Position numbers and translations under genes: made by a program | Notes under the pieces: generated by a model | Databases searched by the model: none | What the model saw: only the letters and a program-made list of their open reading frames with translations | Told to the model about the DNA's origin: nothing | Shown here: piece after piece, positions 27,849-38,100 of the stretch | Layout of the letters: the number at the start of each line of letters is the position of its first letter | Position numbering within the stretch: the stretch's first letter is position 1 | Assembly: GCF_018362995.1 (NCBI RefSeq) | Contig: NZ_CP074372.1 | Span: 248,001-312,000, forward strand | DNA from: Chryseobacterium indologenes | Lineage (GTDB): Bacteria > Bacteroidota > Bacteroidia > Flavobacteriales > Weeksellaceae | Direction: 5' to 3' | Length of the DNA: 64,000 bases

Positions 27849-29252
27849 TTATTTATTTAAATCAGTTAGTGGATCTCCGTTAACAGTTACGTTTTTCAAG
27901 GTGACATTCTTTAAGAAATCAACTTTATAAGGAATTTCAACACCGTTAATTTTAGCATTCACCATCGTAAAATCTGTTACCGGAGAAGATTCGTAGGCAT
28001 CAGAAAGGACGGCATATTTTCCACCTTTTTCAACAGTTAGGTTTTCCACCCAAATGTTTCTGATCGTAGGGATGAAGTTGCCTGGTTTTTCATAGTGCAT
28101 ATTGAAACGCACTGCAGCTTCTTTATAAGCGCCTACTTTTGTATTGTAGAAGAATACATTTTCGATAATTCCGCCCCGGCTTGAGCTTGTTTTAATACGA
28201 AGTGCCCTGTCAAGGTTTTTACTATCCATCACATTTTCTATGGCGTAAATATTTTTTGCTCCGCCTGCAATTTCGCTTCCGATCACTACGCCGCCGTGTC
28301 CGTCTTTCATTTCACAGTTTTCGATGATGTGATTTTCTGCCGGCTTCCCTATACCTCTTCCGTCTTCATCTCTTCCAGATTTTATGGCAATGCAATCGTC
28401 TCCCGTATCGAAATATGAATCTTTAATCCACACATTTTTACAGGCTTCAGGATCAAAGCCATCATTATTAGGACCGTGGCTGATTACTTTTACTCTTTCA
28501 ATCAAAACATTTTCACACAATACAGGATTAAGGTTCCACATCGGAGAATTTTTCACAAAAACATCTGCCATATAGAAATTTTTACTCTTGTAAGGCTGAA
28601 CGAAATTAGGCCTTAAATAATATCCATCACCGAATATTCTTTCTCTCGGATCTTGCTTTTGAGCCATGTATTCATGCAGTTTTGCGCGGGCAGGATTTTG
28701 TCTTCCGGGGCGGGATTCGTTCCAACCGTATTTTTTTGCACCACACCAAAACCACCAATGGTCGTTATCAGAGTTTCCATCCAATGTTCCTTTTCCTGTT
28801 ATAGCTATATTTTCTTCTTCGTAGGCATAGATTAACGACGAGTAATTCATACATTCCATTCCTTCCCATCGTGTGAAAACAATAGGGTAGTCGTTGCTGT
28901 CCTGGCTAAACAGGATCGTTGCACCTTCACTAACATGCAGATTCACATTGCTTTTTAAGTAAATAGCTCCTGTCAAAAAGATACCTTTTGGAACAACAAC
29001 TCTCCCTCCGCCTTCTGCATTGCATTTTTCGATGGCTTTTTTAAAGGCTTCCGTATTTTTTGTTTTTCCGTCACCATAAGCACCAAAATCAGTAATGAGA
29101 TAATCTTTTTTTCTGAAGATGGGCTTTACAATTTCTTTTTTTAATCTATTGATTTCCTGTAAAGGCTGTTCAGAGGAAGTCCAGGGTCTGTATTGCCCCG
29201 AAACGGAAGCTGATATGATTAATGCGAAAAGTATTAAAGCGTATTTTTTCAT
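27849..29252 (-). CDS. GH28 polygalacturonase / rhamnogalacturonan hydrolase
   Basis: The 467-residue secreted protein (signal peptide to SVSG, residue 19) is a right-handed beta-helix of family GH28. It carries the four family motifs: NNDGFDPEAC (NTD variant), GDDCIAIKSG, DGHGGVVIGSE and RIKTSSSRGG, including the catalytic aspartates. The N-terminal FGAYGDGKTKNTEAFKKAI is typical of bacterial exo-type members. It hydrolyses galacturonic acid linkages, probably in RG-I fragments given the locus. It heads a three-gene minus-strand operon. The 182-bp leader to 29434 shows no clear promoter. Confidence 0.92.
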   Translation of the reverse strand: MKKYALILFALIISASVSGQYRPWTSSEQPLQEINRLKKEIVKPIFRKKDYLITDFGAYGDGKTKNTEAFKKAIEKCNAEGGGRVVVPKGIFLTGAIYLKSNVNLHVSEGATILFSQDSNDYPIVFTRWEGMECMNYSSLIYAYEEENIAITGKGTLDGNSDNDHWWFWCGAKKYGWNESRPGRQNPARAKLHEYMAQKQDPRERIFGDGYYLRPNFVQPYKSKNFYMADVFVKNSPMWNLNPVLCENVLIERVKVISHGPNNDGFDPEACKNVWIKDSYFDTGDDCIAIKSGRDEDGRGIGKPAENHIIENCEMKDGHGGVVIGSEIAGGAKNIYAIENVMDSKNLDRALRIKTSSSRGGIIENVFFYNTKVGAYKEAAVRFNMHYEKPGNFIPTIRNIWVENLTVEKGGKYAVLSDAYESSPVTDFTMVNAKINGVEIPYKVDFLKNVTLKNVTVNGDPLTDLNK

Positions 29253-29434
29253 AATGTCAGAAAGATATTAGTTTAAGAAAGAACATCAATATTAAAAATC
29301 TCTTTCTTTATCGCAATCTAAAACAATTATGATTAAGAATTATCCTGCACTGTCTGTATAAAATTAATGCAATTAAATACTTGAATGTACTAAAATAAAA
29401 AAATAAAGTATCACTTATCAGTCAGTATCTTCCC

Positions 29435-30128
29435 TGGAGTTGCTAACTTTGTTAGGACACACTATTTATACTCTTTAACTTTAAGAGTATGAAAAGATCA
29501 GAAAAAATTACAGTTTAGAGTTTAAGATTGGGCCGGTATCTTTAAGTGAGCAGCGAGGCAATGTATCCTCGGTAGCCGAAGAATTGTGGATCTGTAAAGA
29601 AAGTCTAGTCAATTGGCGAAAACTTCACAAAGAAGGTAAACTTAGCAAGGAAAAACAAATATCCTCTGATCCGATAAGGGAAGAGTTATTGAGACTTCGC
29701 AAGGAACTAGAAGAAACAAAGCTTGAACGTGACATCTTAAAAAAGGTGGTAGGCATCTTCTCCAAGAGAGACGATCATGATAGCTTGATTTTCCATTCAG
29801 ACAGTGGGATACAGTATGCGTGTACAGAATTTATATCAATAGTCGGAAGAAACATTACCCGAAGCATGAGCGGAAAAGGAAACTGTTATGATAATGCTGT
29901 AGCGGACAGCTTTTTCAAAACTCTGAAGACTGAGCTTGCCTATCAAAATAAATATGAAACTAGAGATCATGCTAAAAACTCTGTGTTCGAATATATAGAA
30001 ACATTTTACAACACTCACAGAAGTTAGGAAATTTAACCATAAAAGAGTATCAAAATTTAATGTCTAATCAATCTAAAAATATAGCATAAAGAGTATATAA
30101 ATTTTGTCTCAAAAATAGTTGCAAGTTC
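29435..30128 (+). mobile_element. IS3-family element, internally deleted
   Basis: The ends are imperfect inverted repeats: GGAGTTGCTAACTTTGTTAG at the left and, at the right, TTGTCTCAAAAATAGTTGCA. The body is about 690 bp, against about 1.2-1.3 kb for a complete IS3 element, because orfA is joined directly to the 3' half of orfB. It marks the left edge of the accessory island, 180 bp from the GH28 promoter region. Its left end has a detached copy at 44408-44480. Confidence 0.75.
29489..30089 (+). pseudogene. Remnant IS3 transposase (orfA fused to orfB tail)
   Basis: The natural start ATGAAAAGATCAG is shifted by one base against the expected MKKIRKK reading (compare the end at 44408) and soon hits TAG. 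From 29584 the frame reads an OrfA helix-turn-helix and leucine-zipper tail (ERDILKKVVGIFSK), then jumps into the OrfB catalytic core (LIFHSDSGIQYA, GNCYDNAVADSFFKTLK). This deletes the first catalytic Asp region. A small deletion after YNTHRS causes a second frameshift. It cannot encode an active transposase. Confidence 0.8.
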
Positions 30129-30208
30129 AATAGCGAAGTTATACAAATCATAAAACTTTAGGTACCATGGAAACATAGAAGAACTAGTGAATTGATATTC
30201 AATATGTT

Positions 30209-30243
30209 AAAAATCCCTTGATATTAATTACCAAGGGATTTTT
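30209..30243. terminator. Terminator beside the truncated outer membrane protein gene
   Basis: AAAAATCCCTTG and CAAGGGATTTTT form a perfect 12-bp stem with an 11-nt loop, 19 bp from the stop of the minus-strand gene. The flanking A/T runs allow function on both strands. Confidence 0.75.
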
Positions 30244-30261
30244 AGTCTTATAGTTTAAAGT

Positions 30262-30865
30262 TTATTCTGTCCTATTTCTTTCATAGGTTGTATTTTTACT
30301 TGGTTTGGTTTTCGCTTTTCCTATTTTATATGAAAAGCCTACTGTTAAGTACCGATTGTCCGTGTAGTTATTTATTGTATTATCATAGCCATTATAGTAA
30401 TACATTCCCTTATCTCTTTGTTGTCTAAACAAGTCACTAAAAGTTAAATTGAATTGCATTTGTTTCTGTAAAAGTAAAATCTTTACACCTCCAGCTAAAT
30501 TTGCTACATTTCCAAGATAAGAGTTAATGGAATTGGTCGGCAGACTATGGAGATAAGACAGGTTTAGGAAAACAGTCTTAGACTTATTGAGATAATAATT
30601 ATTATCAATATAATAATAAAAAATAACTCCATTTCTAGGAACGAATGCATCATTTAGAATATTTACTTTTGAATAGGAAATATTGGTCATAATACTTGAT
30701 TCCAGATTCTTAATTTTATTGAAGCTATATCTTATATTGATACCAGTGGTGGTAAGGTTGAAGAAGTTTTCAAAATAATCAACCTGATTATCACCATCAA
30801 GTTTAGTAATGTTACTAAACATATTCCTGTTTTCAGTTCTAAATAGTAATATGTTAAGATTCTTC
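30262..30865 (-). pseudogene. C-terminal fragment of an outer membrane beta-barrel protein, cut by an IS
   Basis: About 200 residues of alternating aromatic and polar strands (NIRYSFNKIKNLESSIMTNI, VFLNLSYLHSLPTN, YLTVGFSYKIGKAKTKP) match the C-terminal barrel of TonB-receptor-like outer membrane proteins. The apparent start codon lies inside the IS end, and the frame is lost there. No N-terminal part is found on the other side of the IS, so the gene is truncated and not just interrupted. Confidence 0.7.
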
Positions 30866-30943
30866 TGACCTTCTCCCATAAAACCTTACCATTTAAAAGT
30901 AGAGATTTTCAATAAAATTATAACTTTAAAAAAAGAAAATCTT

Positions 30944-31210
30944 ATGAAAAAGAGCAAATTCACGGAGAGCCAGATTGTCTTCGCCTTAAAGCAATCTGAG
31001 ACAGGGGTCAAGGTTCAGGAAATCTGTCGTAAAATGGGCATCAGTGAGGCAACCTATTACAATTGGAAAAAGAAATATGGGGGATTGGGTATTTCTGAGC
31101 TTCGGAGGTTACGACAGTTGGAAGAAGAAAATAGCCAGCTTAAGAAACTGGTTGCCGATTTAAGTTTGGATAAGCAAATTCTACAGGATGTTTTGAAAAA
31201 AAAGTTCTGA
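30944..31210 (+). CDS. IS3-family transposase OrfA (copy A)
   Basis: The 88-residue protein has an N-terminal helix-turn-helix (KFTESQIVFALKQSETG, then RKMGISEATYYNWKKKYGG) and a C-terminal leucine zipper (LRRLRQLEEENSQLKKLVAD). It ends at an A8G run (AAAAAAAAG), a typical -1 frameshift site. Reading through it joins the OrfB frame (KVLKPAQKRG, then LASEI) to give the OrfAB transposase. It is identical in protein sequence to copy B. Confidence 0.9.
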   Translation: MKKSKFTESQIVFALKQSETGVKVQEICRKMGISEATYYNWKKKYGGLGISELRRLRQLEEENSQLKKLVADLSLDKQILQDVLKKKF

Positions 31211-31230
31211 AGCCAGCTCAAAAACGTGGG

Positions 31231-32055
31231 TTGGCTTCAGAAATACATGATAATTATAAGGTATCATTAAGAAGAAGCTGTGATTTGGTAATTCTGCAAC
31301 GAACGGTTTATTACTATCAATCTCACCGTAGGGATGATACGGCCCTTAGAATGCGGCTGGTGGAGCTTTCACAAATTCGTGTCCGTTATGGCATTCAACG
31401 CTTGCAAGTTCTTCTCAGGCGTGAGGGTTGGAAAGATAATCATAAACGAGTGTATCGGATTTATTGTGAGGAAGGCTTGAATCTGCGTAGAAAGAAGAAC
31501 AAGAGAATAAAATCCGCAAGAAACAGAAAGCCTACGGATGGTACATCCTCCAGTTTACACGAATGCTGGAGCATGGATTTCATGAGCGATGCCTTGTTTG
31601 ATGGGAAGAGATTTAGGCTTTTCACTTTAGTTGATAATTATAGTAGAAAATGCTTGGCCATTGAGGCGGGAATTTCCATCAAGGGAGAAAACGTCACAGA
31701 AATATTAAAAAACATTACCTTTGAAGAGAAGGTTTTTCCCGAGCGTATCAAAATAGATAATGGTCCTGAATTTATCAGCAAGGAATTGGATAGATGGGCT
31801 TATGAAAAGAATGTAGAATTGGAATTCTCCAGACCTGGAAAACCTACTGATAATGCATTTATAGAGAGCTTTAACGGTTCATTGAGGGATGAGTGTCTAA
31901 GCGTAAATTGGTTTTTGTCGCTTCAGGATGCACAGGAAAAATTAAATGCATGGAAGTTGGATTATAATGATTACAGACCGCATAGCTCATTAGGAAATCT
32001 AACCCCGAATGAGTTCATCGAAATGCAATCAAAAAAGCAAATTTCTCTATTTTAG
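31231..32055 (+). CDS. IS3-family transposase OrfB (copy A)
   Basis: The 274-residue integrase domain has the DDE catalytic triad: Asp in CWSMDFMSDALFDG, Asp in IKIDNGPEF and Glu in AFIESFNGSLRDECL. The TTG start shown is nominal; the protein is expected mainly as a -1 frameshift fusion with OrfA. No stop or frameshift is visible, so the element looks able to move. The protein is identical to copy B at 49060. Confidence 0.9.
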   Translation: MASEIHDNYKVSLRRSCDLVILQRTVYYYQSHRRDDTALRMRLVELSQIRVRYGIQRLQVLLRREGWKDNHKRVYRIYCEEGLNLRRKKNKRIKSARNRKPTDGTSSSLHECWSMDFMSDALFDGKRFRLFTLVDNYSRKCLAIEAGISIKGENVTEILKNITFEEKVFPERIKIDNGPEFISKELDRWAYEKNVELEFSRPGKPTDNAFIESFNGSLRDECLSVNWFLSLQDAQEKLNAWKLDYNDYRPHSSLGNLTPNEFIEMQSKKQISLF

Positions 32056-32082
32056 ATTGGTAATATTAACGGGGAGAGGTCA

Positions 32083-32165
32083 CCTGTATATGAAGAAATC
32101 TTTAAAAAGATAGAGCTAAGAAAGAAGCAGAAAAAATGGTAGATGAATTAAAACAAAATGATTAA
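32083..32165 (+). pseudogene. Tail remnant of an RHS-type or similar large protein
   Basis: Right after the IS end the plus strand reads PVYEEIFKK, then, after a one-base shift, DRAKKEAEKMVDELKQND and a stop. The charged helical tail is like the ends of RHS toxin C-termini. Its TAA overlaps the ATG of the next gene (TAATG), the same coupling style as in the intact RHS cassette. The 5' part is missing. Identity as an RHS tail is inferred from layout. Confidence 0.4.
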
Positions 32166-32617
32166 TGATGAAATATATACTATTTATTATTGCAGTTACC
32201 ATTTGGAGTGGCTGTTACTCTCAAAAAAAATTGCCAATGGAAGATTGCATCTGTTATTTTAATATCGATTCTTTATCGCAAAGACCTTATTACAGTCCTA
32301 ATTATTCATTGATAATTAATTCAGACAAGCCTGAAGTTATGTCACTGTCAAAAGGAGTTGTTTCTAAAATAATTAACAGCAATGGAGCTTTAAGTGTAAT
32401 TATCAGAAGTGATAATCTGTTTTATATTTATTCAGATATTTCAGTTTTTTCAAAAAAAATCAAGGTCAATAAAAATGTTTCTAAGGGAGATGTGATTGGC
32501 AAGGGAATTAAATCCAAAAATATATATAGTTCGCAATTGCAAATCTATAAAGGATCAAGTATAATACCTGATGCAAATAAGTACGTTAACTGCAACTTGA
32601 TAAAAATTAAAAAATAA
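32165..32617 (+). CDS. Lipoprotein-like protein with a degenerate LytM (M23) fold, possible orphan immunity protein
   Basis: The 150-residue protein has a signal sequence ending at WSGC, a lipobox. Residues about 55-140 follow the LytM/M23 pattern: SKGVVSKIINSNGALSVIIR, FYIYSDISVFSKKIKVNKNV, then SKGDVIGKGI and LQIYKGSSIIPDANKYV. The zinc ligands expected of an active M23 peptidase (HxxxD and HxH) are not present, so it should be catalytically dead. It is translationally coupled to the upstream tail remnant. A binding or immunity role is possible but inferred. Confidence 0.55.
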   Translation: MMKYILFIIAVTIWSGCYSQKKLPMEDCICYFNIDSLSQRPYYSPNYSLIINSDKPEVMSLSKGVVSKIINSNGALSVIIRSDNLFYIYSDISVFSKKIKVNKNVSKGDVIGKGIKSKNIYSSQLQIYKGSSIIPDANKYVNCNLIKIKK

Positions 32618-32736
32618 TAGGAATAGTACGTGGCCTTGATAATGATTAAGTCATCATATAATTGGTCCTTTTTATGCGGCTACTATTTGTAACTCACAGT
32701 TGTCAGAGCAAATTATGCCTTATAAAATATATAAGC

Positions 32737-32766
32737 AAAAAGCAGTCTCATTGAGGCTGCTTTTTT
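32737..32766 (+). terminator. Terminator after the lipoprotein gene
   Basis: AAAAAGCAGTCTC-ATT-GAGGCTGCTTTTT, a 13-bp stem with one G-U pair and a T run, 120 bp after the stop. The remaining gap to 32863 holds nothing recognisable. Confidence 0.75.
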
Positions 32767-32863
32767 GTGCTCCTTAAGATGACAAATATGGTGTTCGGCT
32801 ACCATCATTTTTAAAAAACTTATCTGTCTTTATATATTAAGTCCTTACTCAAAATATAAAGCG

Positions 32864-33276
32864 ATGGATAACAATATAAACGAAGAACTGAATACAGTCG
32901 AAAAAACAGGCGATACCTTACTGGTACTCCATATAGAATCCGGTACTGTTGGAAATATTAAGGGATTGGATGATAATGAGGAAGTAAATAGAGTAAGTCC
33001 TGAGGAGCTGAACCATGATGAAATGCTCAGTATTGACCGTAATGAGAATTCTTTTGCTGAGTTTTATTCCACGTTTTATAACCAGCTGAAAGATCCTTCA
33101 GAGTCTTCTTTTTTTTAAGGTAACGGAGTATGAAGCAAAACAGACGGCTGTAAATCTTCAGAAGTATTTTGAATAAGGCTTGTGATGAAGAGAAAAAAGA
33201 GCTGAAGCAGTATGAGATTTCTATTGATGTGGTGGAGGTGCATAGAAAGGCTGGGGAAGAGAATATGCTAAAGTAG
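32864..33276 (+). pseudogene. Broken copy of the DUF4099/DUF3945 gene
   Basis: It opens with MDNNINEELNTVEKTGDTLL, close to the intact gene at 43003 (MDSNKNDEWITIRKTGDTLL). The frame breaks in a T run at about 33113 and again near 33170. With both corrected it reads on to DVVEVHRKAGEENMLK and a stop at 33276. That covers about 140 of 428 residues; the DUF3945 part is gone. DNA similarity to the 43003 gene is obvious by eye. It lies behind an RHS-tail/lipoprotein pair, as the intact gene does. Confidence 0.75.
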
Positions 33277-33413
33277 ATGATCCTTGGATAATCCAGATTA
33301 TTTATGGTGCAAATTTTAGATTTATATTTTGCTTTAGCAAAAATATAATACGCCGTATTTTGTCGCTTTGCGGATATATCTTTGCCTTATTAAAGAATGT
33401 TAATCAATTCCAC

Positions 33414-33443
33414 TTGGGTGAAACTTTAAAAAGCTTAATTTTG
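33414..33443 (+). promoter_or_regulatory. Bacteroidota promoter before the T9SS/RHS cassette
   Basis: TTG (33414-33416), a 19-bp spacer, then TAATTTTG (33436-33443) match the Bacteroidota sigma factor consensus. The start codon of the T9SS gene is about 100 bp downstream. The leader contains a small hairpin GTGTAT-N7-ATACAC (33491-33509). A second -10-like TATCTTTG lies at 33377 without a well-placed -33 element. Confidence 0.6.
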
Positions 33444-33551
33444 CAGGCAGTAAAAACTTAACCATGAACAATAATTCCACTATACAATTTGTGTATTTCT
33501 ATTATACACGATTATAAACCACTATTCATTAACGTTAATTACAATATAAGC

Positions 33552-35102
33552 ATGAAAAAACTCTACACGGGTGCATTATTCTTATGTACTATGGGGATAT
33601 TAGCCCAGGAAGTACTCTGGCAGAAAGATATAAAGTCCAGTTCGCAGGATTTTTTAAACCAGGTTACTACTACCATTGATGGGCAATACCTTATTGCAGG
33701 AAGCAGTATCCAAACGGATAAACTCCAGCAAAACAGCAAACAAAACAATGGCTATGATTTTCACCTGATAAAATTGAATCAGCAGGGAGAACAGGTTTTC
33801 GAGAAATATTTATCAGGAAACAATCACGACTATTTATCTTCCACGGTTACTACCCAGGATGGTGGTTTTCTGATTTCTGGGACCTCATATTCAGAAAAAG
33901 GACTTGATAAAAAAGAAGACTCTAAGGGAGGTTCAGACATTTGGCTCATTCGGATCAATGAATTTGGTGATGAATTGTGGCAGAAAACATTAGGTACCTC
34001 TTCGAATGAAGAAGCTAAAGCAGTTATCCAGACTATAGATCAGGGATTCTTTGTTGCCGGGAATGTACAGAACTCCTCTAAAGGTTATGGTTCTAAGGAC
34101 GTCTGGATTGTAAGACTCGACAAAGAAGGGAAAATATTATCTGAACAAACATTGGGAGGACGCGGACTTGATGAAGTTGAAAAGATGATCCCAACGAAAG
34201 ATGGCGGAGCATTACTGGGAATTTATTCCAGAAGTGGAGTTGTAATTGGAGATAAGACGGGTAAGCAGACAGAAAACTTTGGTGAAGGCGACTACTGGAT
34301 TGTCAAGCTTGATAAAAATGGCAAAGTTGAATGGGAAAAGAATTTTGGAGGGAAAGATGATGACCATATCAGAACACTGGCATTAACTTCAAATGGTTTT
34401 ATTGTCGGTGGAGAATCCAGATCAGAAAGATCAGGAAACAAAACTGTCGGATTAGAAGAAGGAACAGATCTGTGGCTCATTTCCTTAAATGAAAGAGGTG
34501 AGCAGCAGTGGCAGAAATCCTACAATTTCAAGAATCGTGATATCCTGATGGGAATGAGTGTGATTCATTCAGCAGACGATAAATCATCCAAAGGAATTCT
34601 TTTAGGGGGCTATACTCAAGCTGAGGGAAGAATACAAACTAATGATGAAACCTTCTGGATGCTATATCTGGACCAAAATGGTAATGAGCAGTGGAGAAAA
34701 CACGTGGGTGGAGAATCAAGGAAAAAGGAGGAAAGGCTTTCAGATCTGAAACTCAATAGAGATGGTTCTATTATTCTTGCGGGAACAAGTGCAGAAGAGT
34801 TAGGTAAAGAAAACTGGAAGATTGTAAAGCTGGGAGACAAGCAAGTAAGTGAGCTTCTTCCCCAGTATGATATAAAGATCTATCCAAACCCTGTATCTGA
34901 TTATGCTTATGTAGAAATCGGTTTTGATTTTAAGGATGCAGATATTTTGTTGTACGACATGAGTGGAAGACAGCTTCAAAATATAAAAACTAAGAACAGA
35001 GTGACAAAGATCAATACTCAGGCTTTGGTACAGGGAGCTTATCTGGTGACGATAAAAACTGATTCGGGTAAAACTTCAAACGCAAAACTGATAAAAAAAT
35101 AA
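33552..35102 (+). CDS. T9SS-secreted beta-propeller-like protein heading the RHS cassette
   Basis: The start at 33552 is chosen because MKKLYTGALFLCTMGILAQE is a clear signal peptide; an upstream ATG at 33489 gives a non-signal extension. The 516-residue product contains repeats of about 60 residues with the pattern DxWxxKLDxxGxxxWxKxxGG, typical of quinoprotein-like propellers. It ends with a type A T9SS sorting domain (IKIYPNPVSDYAYVEI through to AKLIKK). It is therefore secreted or cell-surface. Its TAA overlaps the ATG of the RHS gene (TAATG), so the two are translationally coupled. Confidence 0.85.
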   Translation: MKKLYTGALFLCTMGILAQEVLWQKDIKSSSQDFLNQVTTTIDGQYLIAGSSIQTDKLQQNSKQNNGYDFHLIKLNQQGEQVFEKYLSGNNHDYLSSTVTTQDGGFLISGTSYSEKGLDKKEDSKGGSDIWLIRINEFGDELWQKTLGTSSNEEAKAVIQTIDQGFFVAGNVQNSSKGYGSKDVWIVRLDKEGKILSEQTLGGRGLDEVEKMIPTKDGGALLGIYSRSGVVIGDKTGKQTENFGEGDYWIVKLDKNGKVEWEKNFGGKDDDHIRTLALTSNGFIVGGESRSERSGNKTVGLEEGTDLWLISLNERGEQQWQKSYNFKNRDILMGMSVIHSADDKSSKGILLGGYTQAEGRIQTNDETFWMLYLDQNGNEQWRKHVGGESRKKEERLSDLKLNRDGSIILAGTSAEELGKENWKIVKLGDKQVSELLPQYDIKIYPNPVSDYAYVEIGFDFKDADILLYDMSGRQLQNIKTKNRVTKINTQALVQGAYLVTIKTDSGKTSNAKLIKK

Positions 35103-38100
35103 TGATGAAAAAGATATTCTTAATAATGGCACTGCCATTAATATCGAATGTTTCGATATGGGCACAGACACTACAACTGCCTAAAAATATACAATCTCCC
35201 AATGCTGCTTCTTTAGGGAAATACGGGGATGTACCAATGGATCTCTCTTCGGGAAGAGCCAATGTAAGCATACCTTTGTATTCTCTTAATGAAAATGGTA
35301 TTCCATTAGATATAAGTGTAAGTTATGATACAGGAGGAGTGAGAGTGGGTGATACCCCTGGATGGGTAGGACAAAACTGGACATTCAATGCAGGAGGTGT
35401 AATTACAAGAGTTGTTAAAGGTACTTCGTTCGACGAAAAATTCACCAATGATGTTCCTATGGGCTCCAGCCAATGGGGGATAGCGAGCGGTTATTATTAC
35501 TATACACCTGCCCTTAATGGGGCCCAGTGGAATAGTGTTAGTAATATGACAACAGTATTAAAAAACGGAGGCATAACCAATAGTACTTATCCAGCAGCAG
35601 ACCTGGAACCCGATATTTTTATTTTCAACTTTATGGGCCATGTAGGGAAATTCTTTCTGGACTCTGATGGAGTTTGGAAAGTATCTTCTAAGGATAATAT
35701 GAAGGTGGAAATCAATATGAATGATAAGATTACACCAATGAACTTTCCTGCTACCAATAATTTCAATCAGAGACCATTTTTAAAGGTTCTTGGTAAAATT
35801 ACCATGACTGATGATCAAGGCAATAAATATATATTCGGAGGTATACAGGATAATATAGAATATACCATTCCTGACTTCTATAATCAATTGGTGAATCCAG
35901 TTATTGCTAATGCTTGGTATCTTTCGGAAGTATATGATAAAGAAGGAACTAAGATTTATTCCTTTGAATATGAGAGAGGAGATTATATAGCATCCTTCTA
36001 TAATACGAATTCTTTTAGCGGATATAGCAAACAGTTTGATGGTAATATATTCGTTCCGGGGGTGGGATGTAGCGGCGGAAGCAGTATAAGTAATCAGGTC
36101 GTTGCTGCTGGACAGCTGATCATTCCTACTTATTTGAAATCCATTACTACAAAATCTGCAAGAACAATTAATTTCTCATCATCAATTAACAATTCACTGA
36201 AATACAGGTACAATAATGGAGACCCTACTCTAGACAGTGCTTTCTCCAATATATTAAGTTATCTGGCGGGGCTGGCCCTACCGGGAGATTATGAAAATGC
36301 GATGTTCTATTATATCAAAAGATTACAGAATGGAGTTACCCCAAATCCCAATGTCACATCAGGACACTTTGACTCGTATATCAATGCATTGAAATGGAGA
36401 AAATTAGATGGATTTGTAGCAAGAGACAGCAAAAACAATGTCTTAAAACAGGTTTCATTCAGCTATAATAATACCCCAGCTGAAAGATTGAAACTGGAAA
36501 AATTAACGGTGGATAATCAATTTGATCATACCTTCGAATACAATAATTTTAATCAGCTTCCGGGCTTGCTTTCTACTAATGTAGACCATTTCGGATATTA
36601 CAAGTCTACTCCTTTTTCTCTGGACTATAATTCACCTACAATTCATGAGCCTTCAAGGGAAACAGATCCTACAAAAGTGTATTTTGGAACCTTATCAAAA
36701 ATTACATATCCTTTGAAAGGGTATACAATATTTGAATATGAACCTCATACCTATTCCAAATATCTGGATTCAAACAGCAGCCTGGTTTCGGGGAATGGAA
36801 TTATCGGTGGGGTAAGGATAAAAAAAATGTCGGATTTTAGTGATCCACAAAATAAGATTGTAAAAGACTACAGCTATACCATTGATGCCAACTCTACTGT
36901 ATCCTCAGGAACATTGCTTCAAAAAAATGTCTATTATGTAAAGAATTTTCTTATTCCTACTGAGAATGGTATTCCTTACTATCAAACCCAGTTCAGTATA
37001 GGATCTGTAGTACAGCTTTCCAACTTGATGGGACCGCAGATTGAGTATTCAACAGTGGTTGAGAAAACAGAGGATAACGGATATATTGTCAATAATTTTA
37101 CTAATTATTCAGATTTTCCAAATCTACCTAATAGTGGAAAGCTGGGCCAGAATAATTCCATTTTTGATCCTCATACGGAGTTCGGTTATAAAAGAGGTCT
37201 TCCCAAAGAAAGAAGATTTTATAATTCAAGTAATGATCTGTTAAAAGAGGAAATTTTCACCTATAGTGAAACTTCTCCCCAAGCAGCAAGGGGGCTGAGT
37301 GGTAAATTTTTTCTTGCTTGTCCTCAATCTAATGGGCAGACACAAGAATTTGTTATTGCCGGAACTGCATATGAATTGTACTATTCTGACTTTAACCTTA
37401 CCACAAAAAAAACCAGAACTTATGGAAGTGCCGGGCAGTATTTTGAAATGGTTGAAAATAGCAATTTTTCCGATCAGGGAAACTTTGGGGATAATTTTCT
37501 GAAGAATAAATCCTTCATTGATACCAATGGGAAATCAATATCCGAGAATTACCTCTATTCTTTTGATAAAAATGGTACTGAGCCATACACAACCATGGTA
37601 AATCGAAGAGAGTACCCAGTTGTAGAAACGAGTAAACTTGCCAATCAGGAGCTGTTAAGTAAAACGATAACAGAGTATGCTCTTATTCCAACAGTGGCGT
37701 CGAATGGAACTGCTGTGGCTTCCCGAATATTTCCTCAAAAAGTATCGGAAGCTAAGGGTAATAATGCACTTGACGAAAAGTTGATCGTTGATAAATATGA
37801 TACTGACGGGCATATTTTGAAGGCACACCTACCAACCGGAAACTATACTTATTATTATTATGGTTACGATAACAAATATCCGATATTGAAGATAGAAGGT
37901 GTCGAGATTACAGATGAAAGTACTGTTTTAGGATATCTGGCAACGCTTAAGCCTTTGCTTAACGTAATCTCACCTAACTATACCCAAATTATCCAGCAGC
38001 AGGCGAATATCATTAATGCTCTGCCTAATCATCTTTGTACATTGTACACTTACAAGAATGAGTTTGGGGTTAGCAGTATCATGAATTCATCAGGTGTGAT

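Larger units (their letters stand above)
30866..32082 (+). mobile_element. IS3-family insertion sequence, copy A (1217 bp)
   Basis: The ends were set by comparison with the inverted second copy at 49033-50249: both begin TGACCTTCTCCCATAAAACC and end GGGGAGAGGTCA, and both are 1217 bp. The terminal inverted repeat is TGACCT(T)CTCCC. It carries orfA and orfB in frames offset by -1. The 3-5 bp flanks do not match each other (CTTC before, CCTG after), so no target duplication remains. Confidence 0.9.

Noticed and set aside
33489..33551. ATG at 33489 as start of the T9SS protein
   Set aside because: It puts a non-signal stretch before a perfect signal peptide that starts at 33552.
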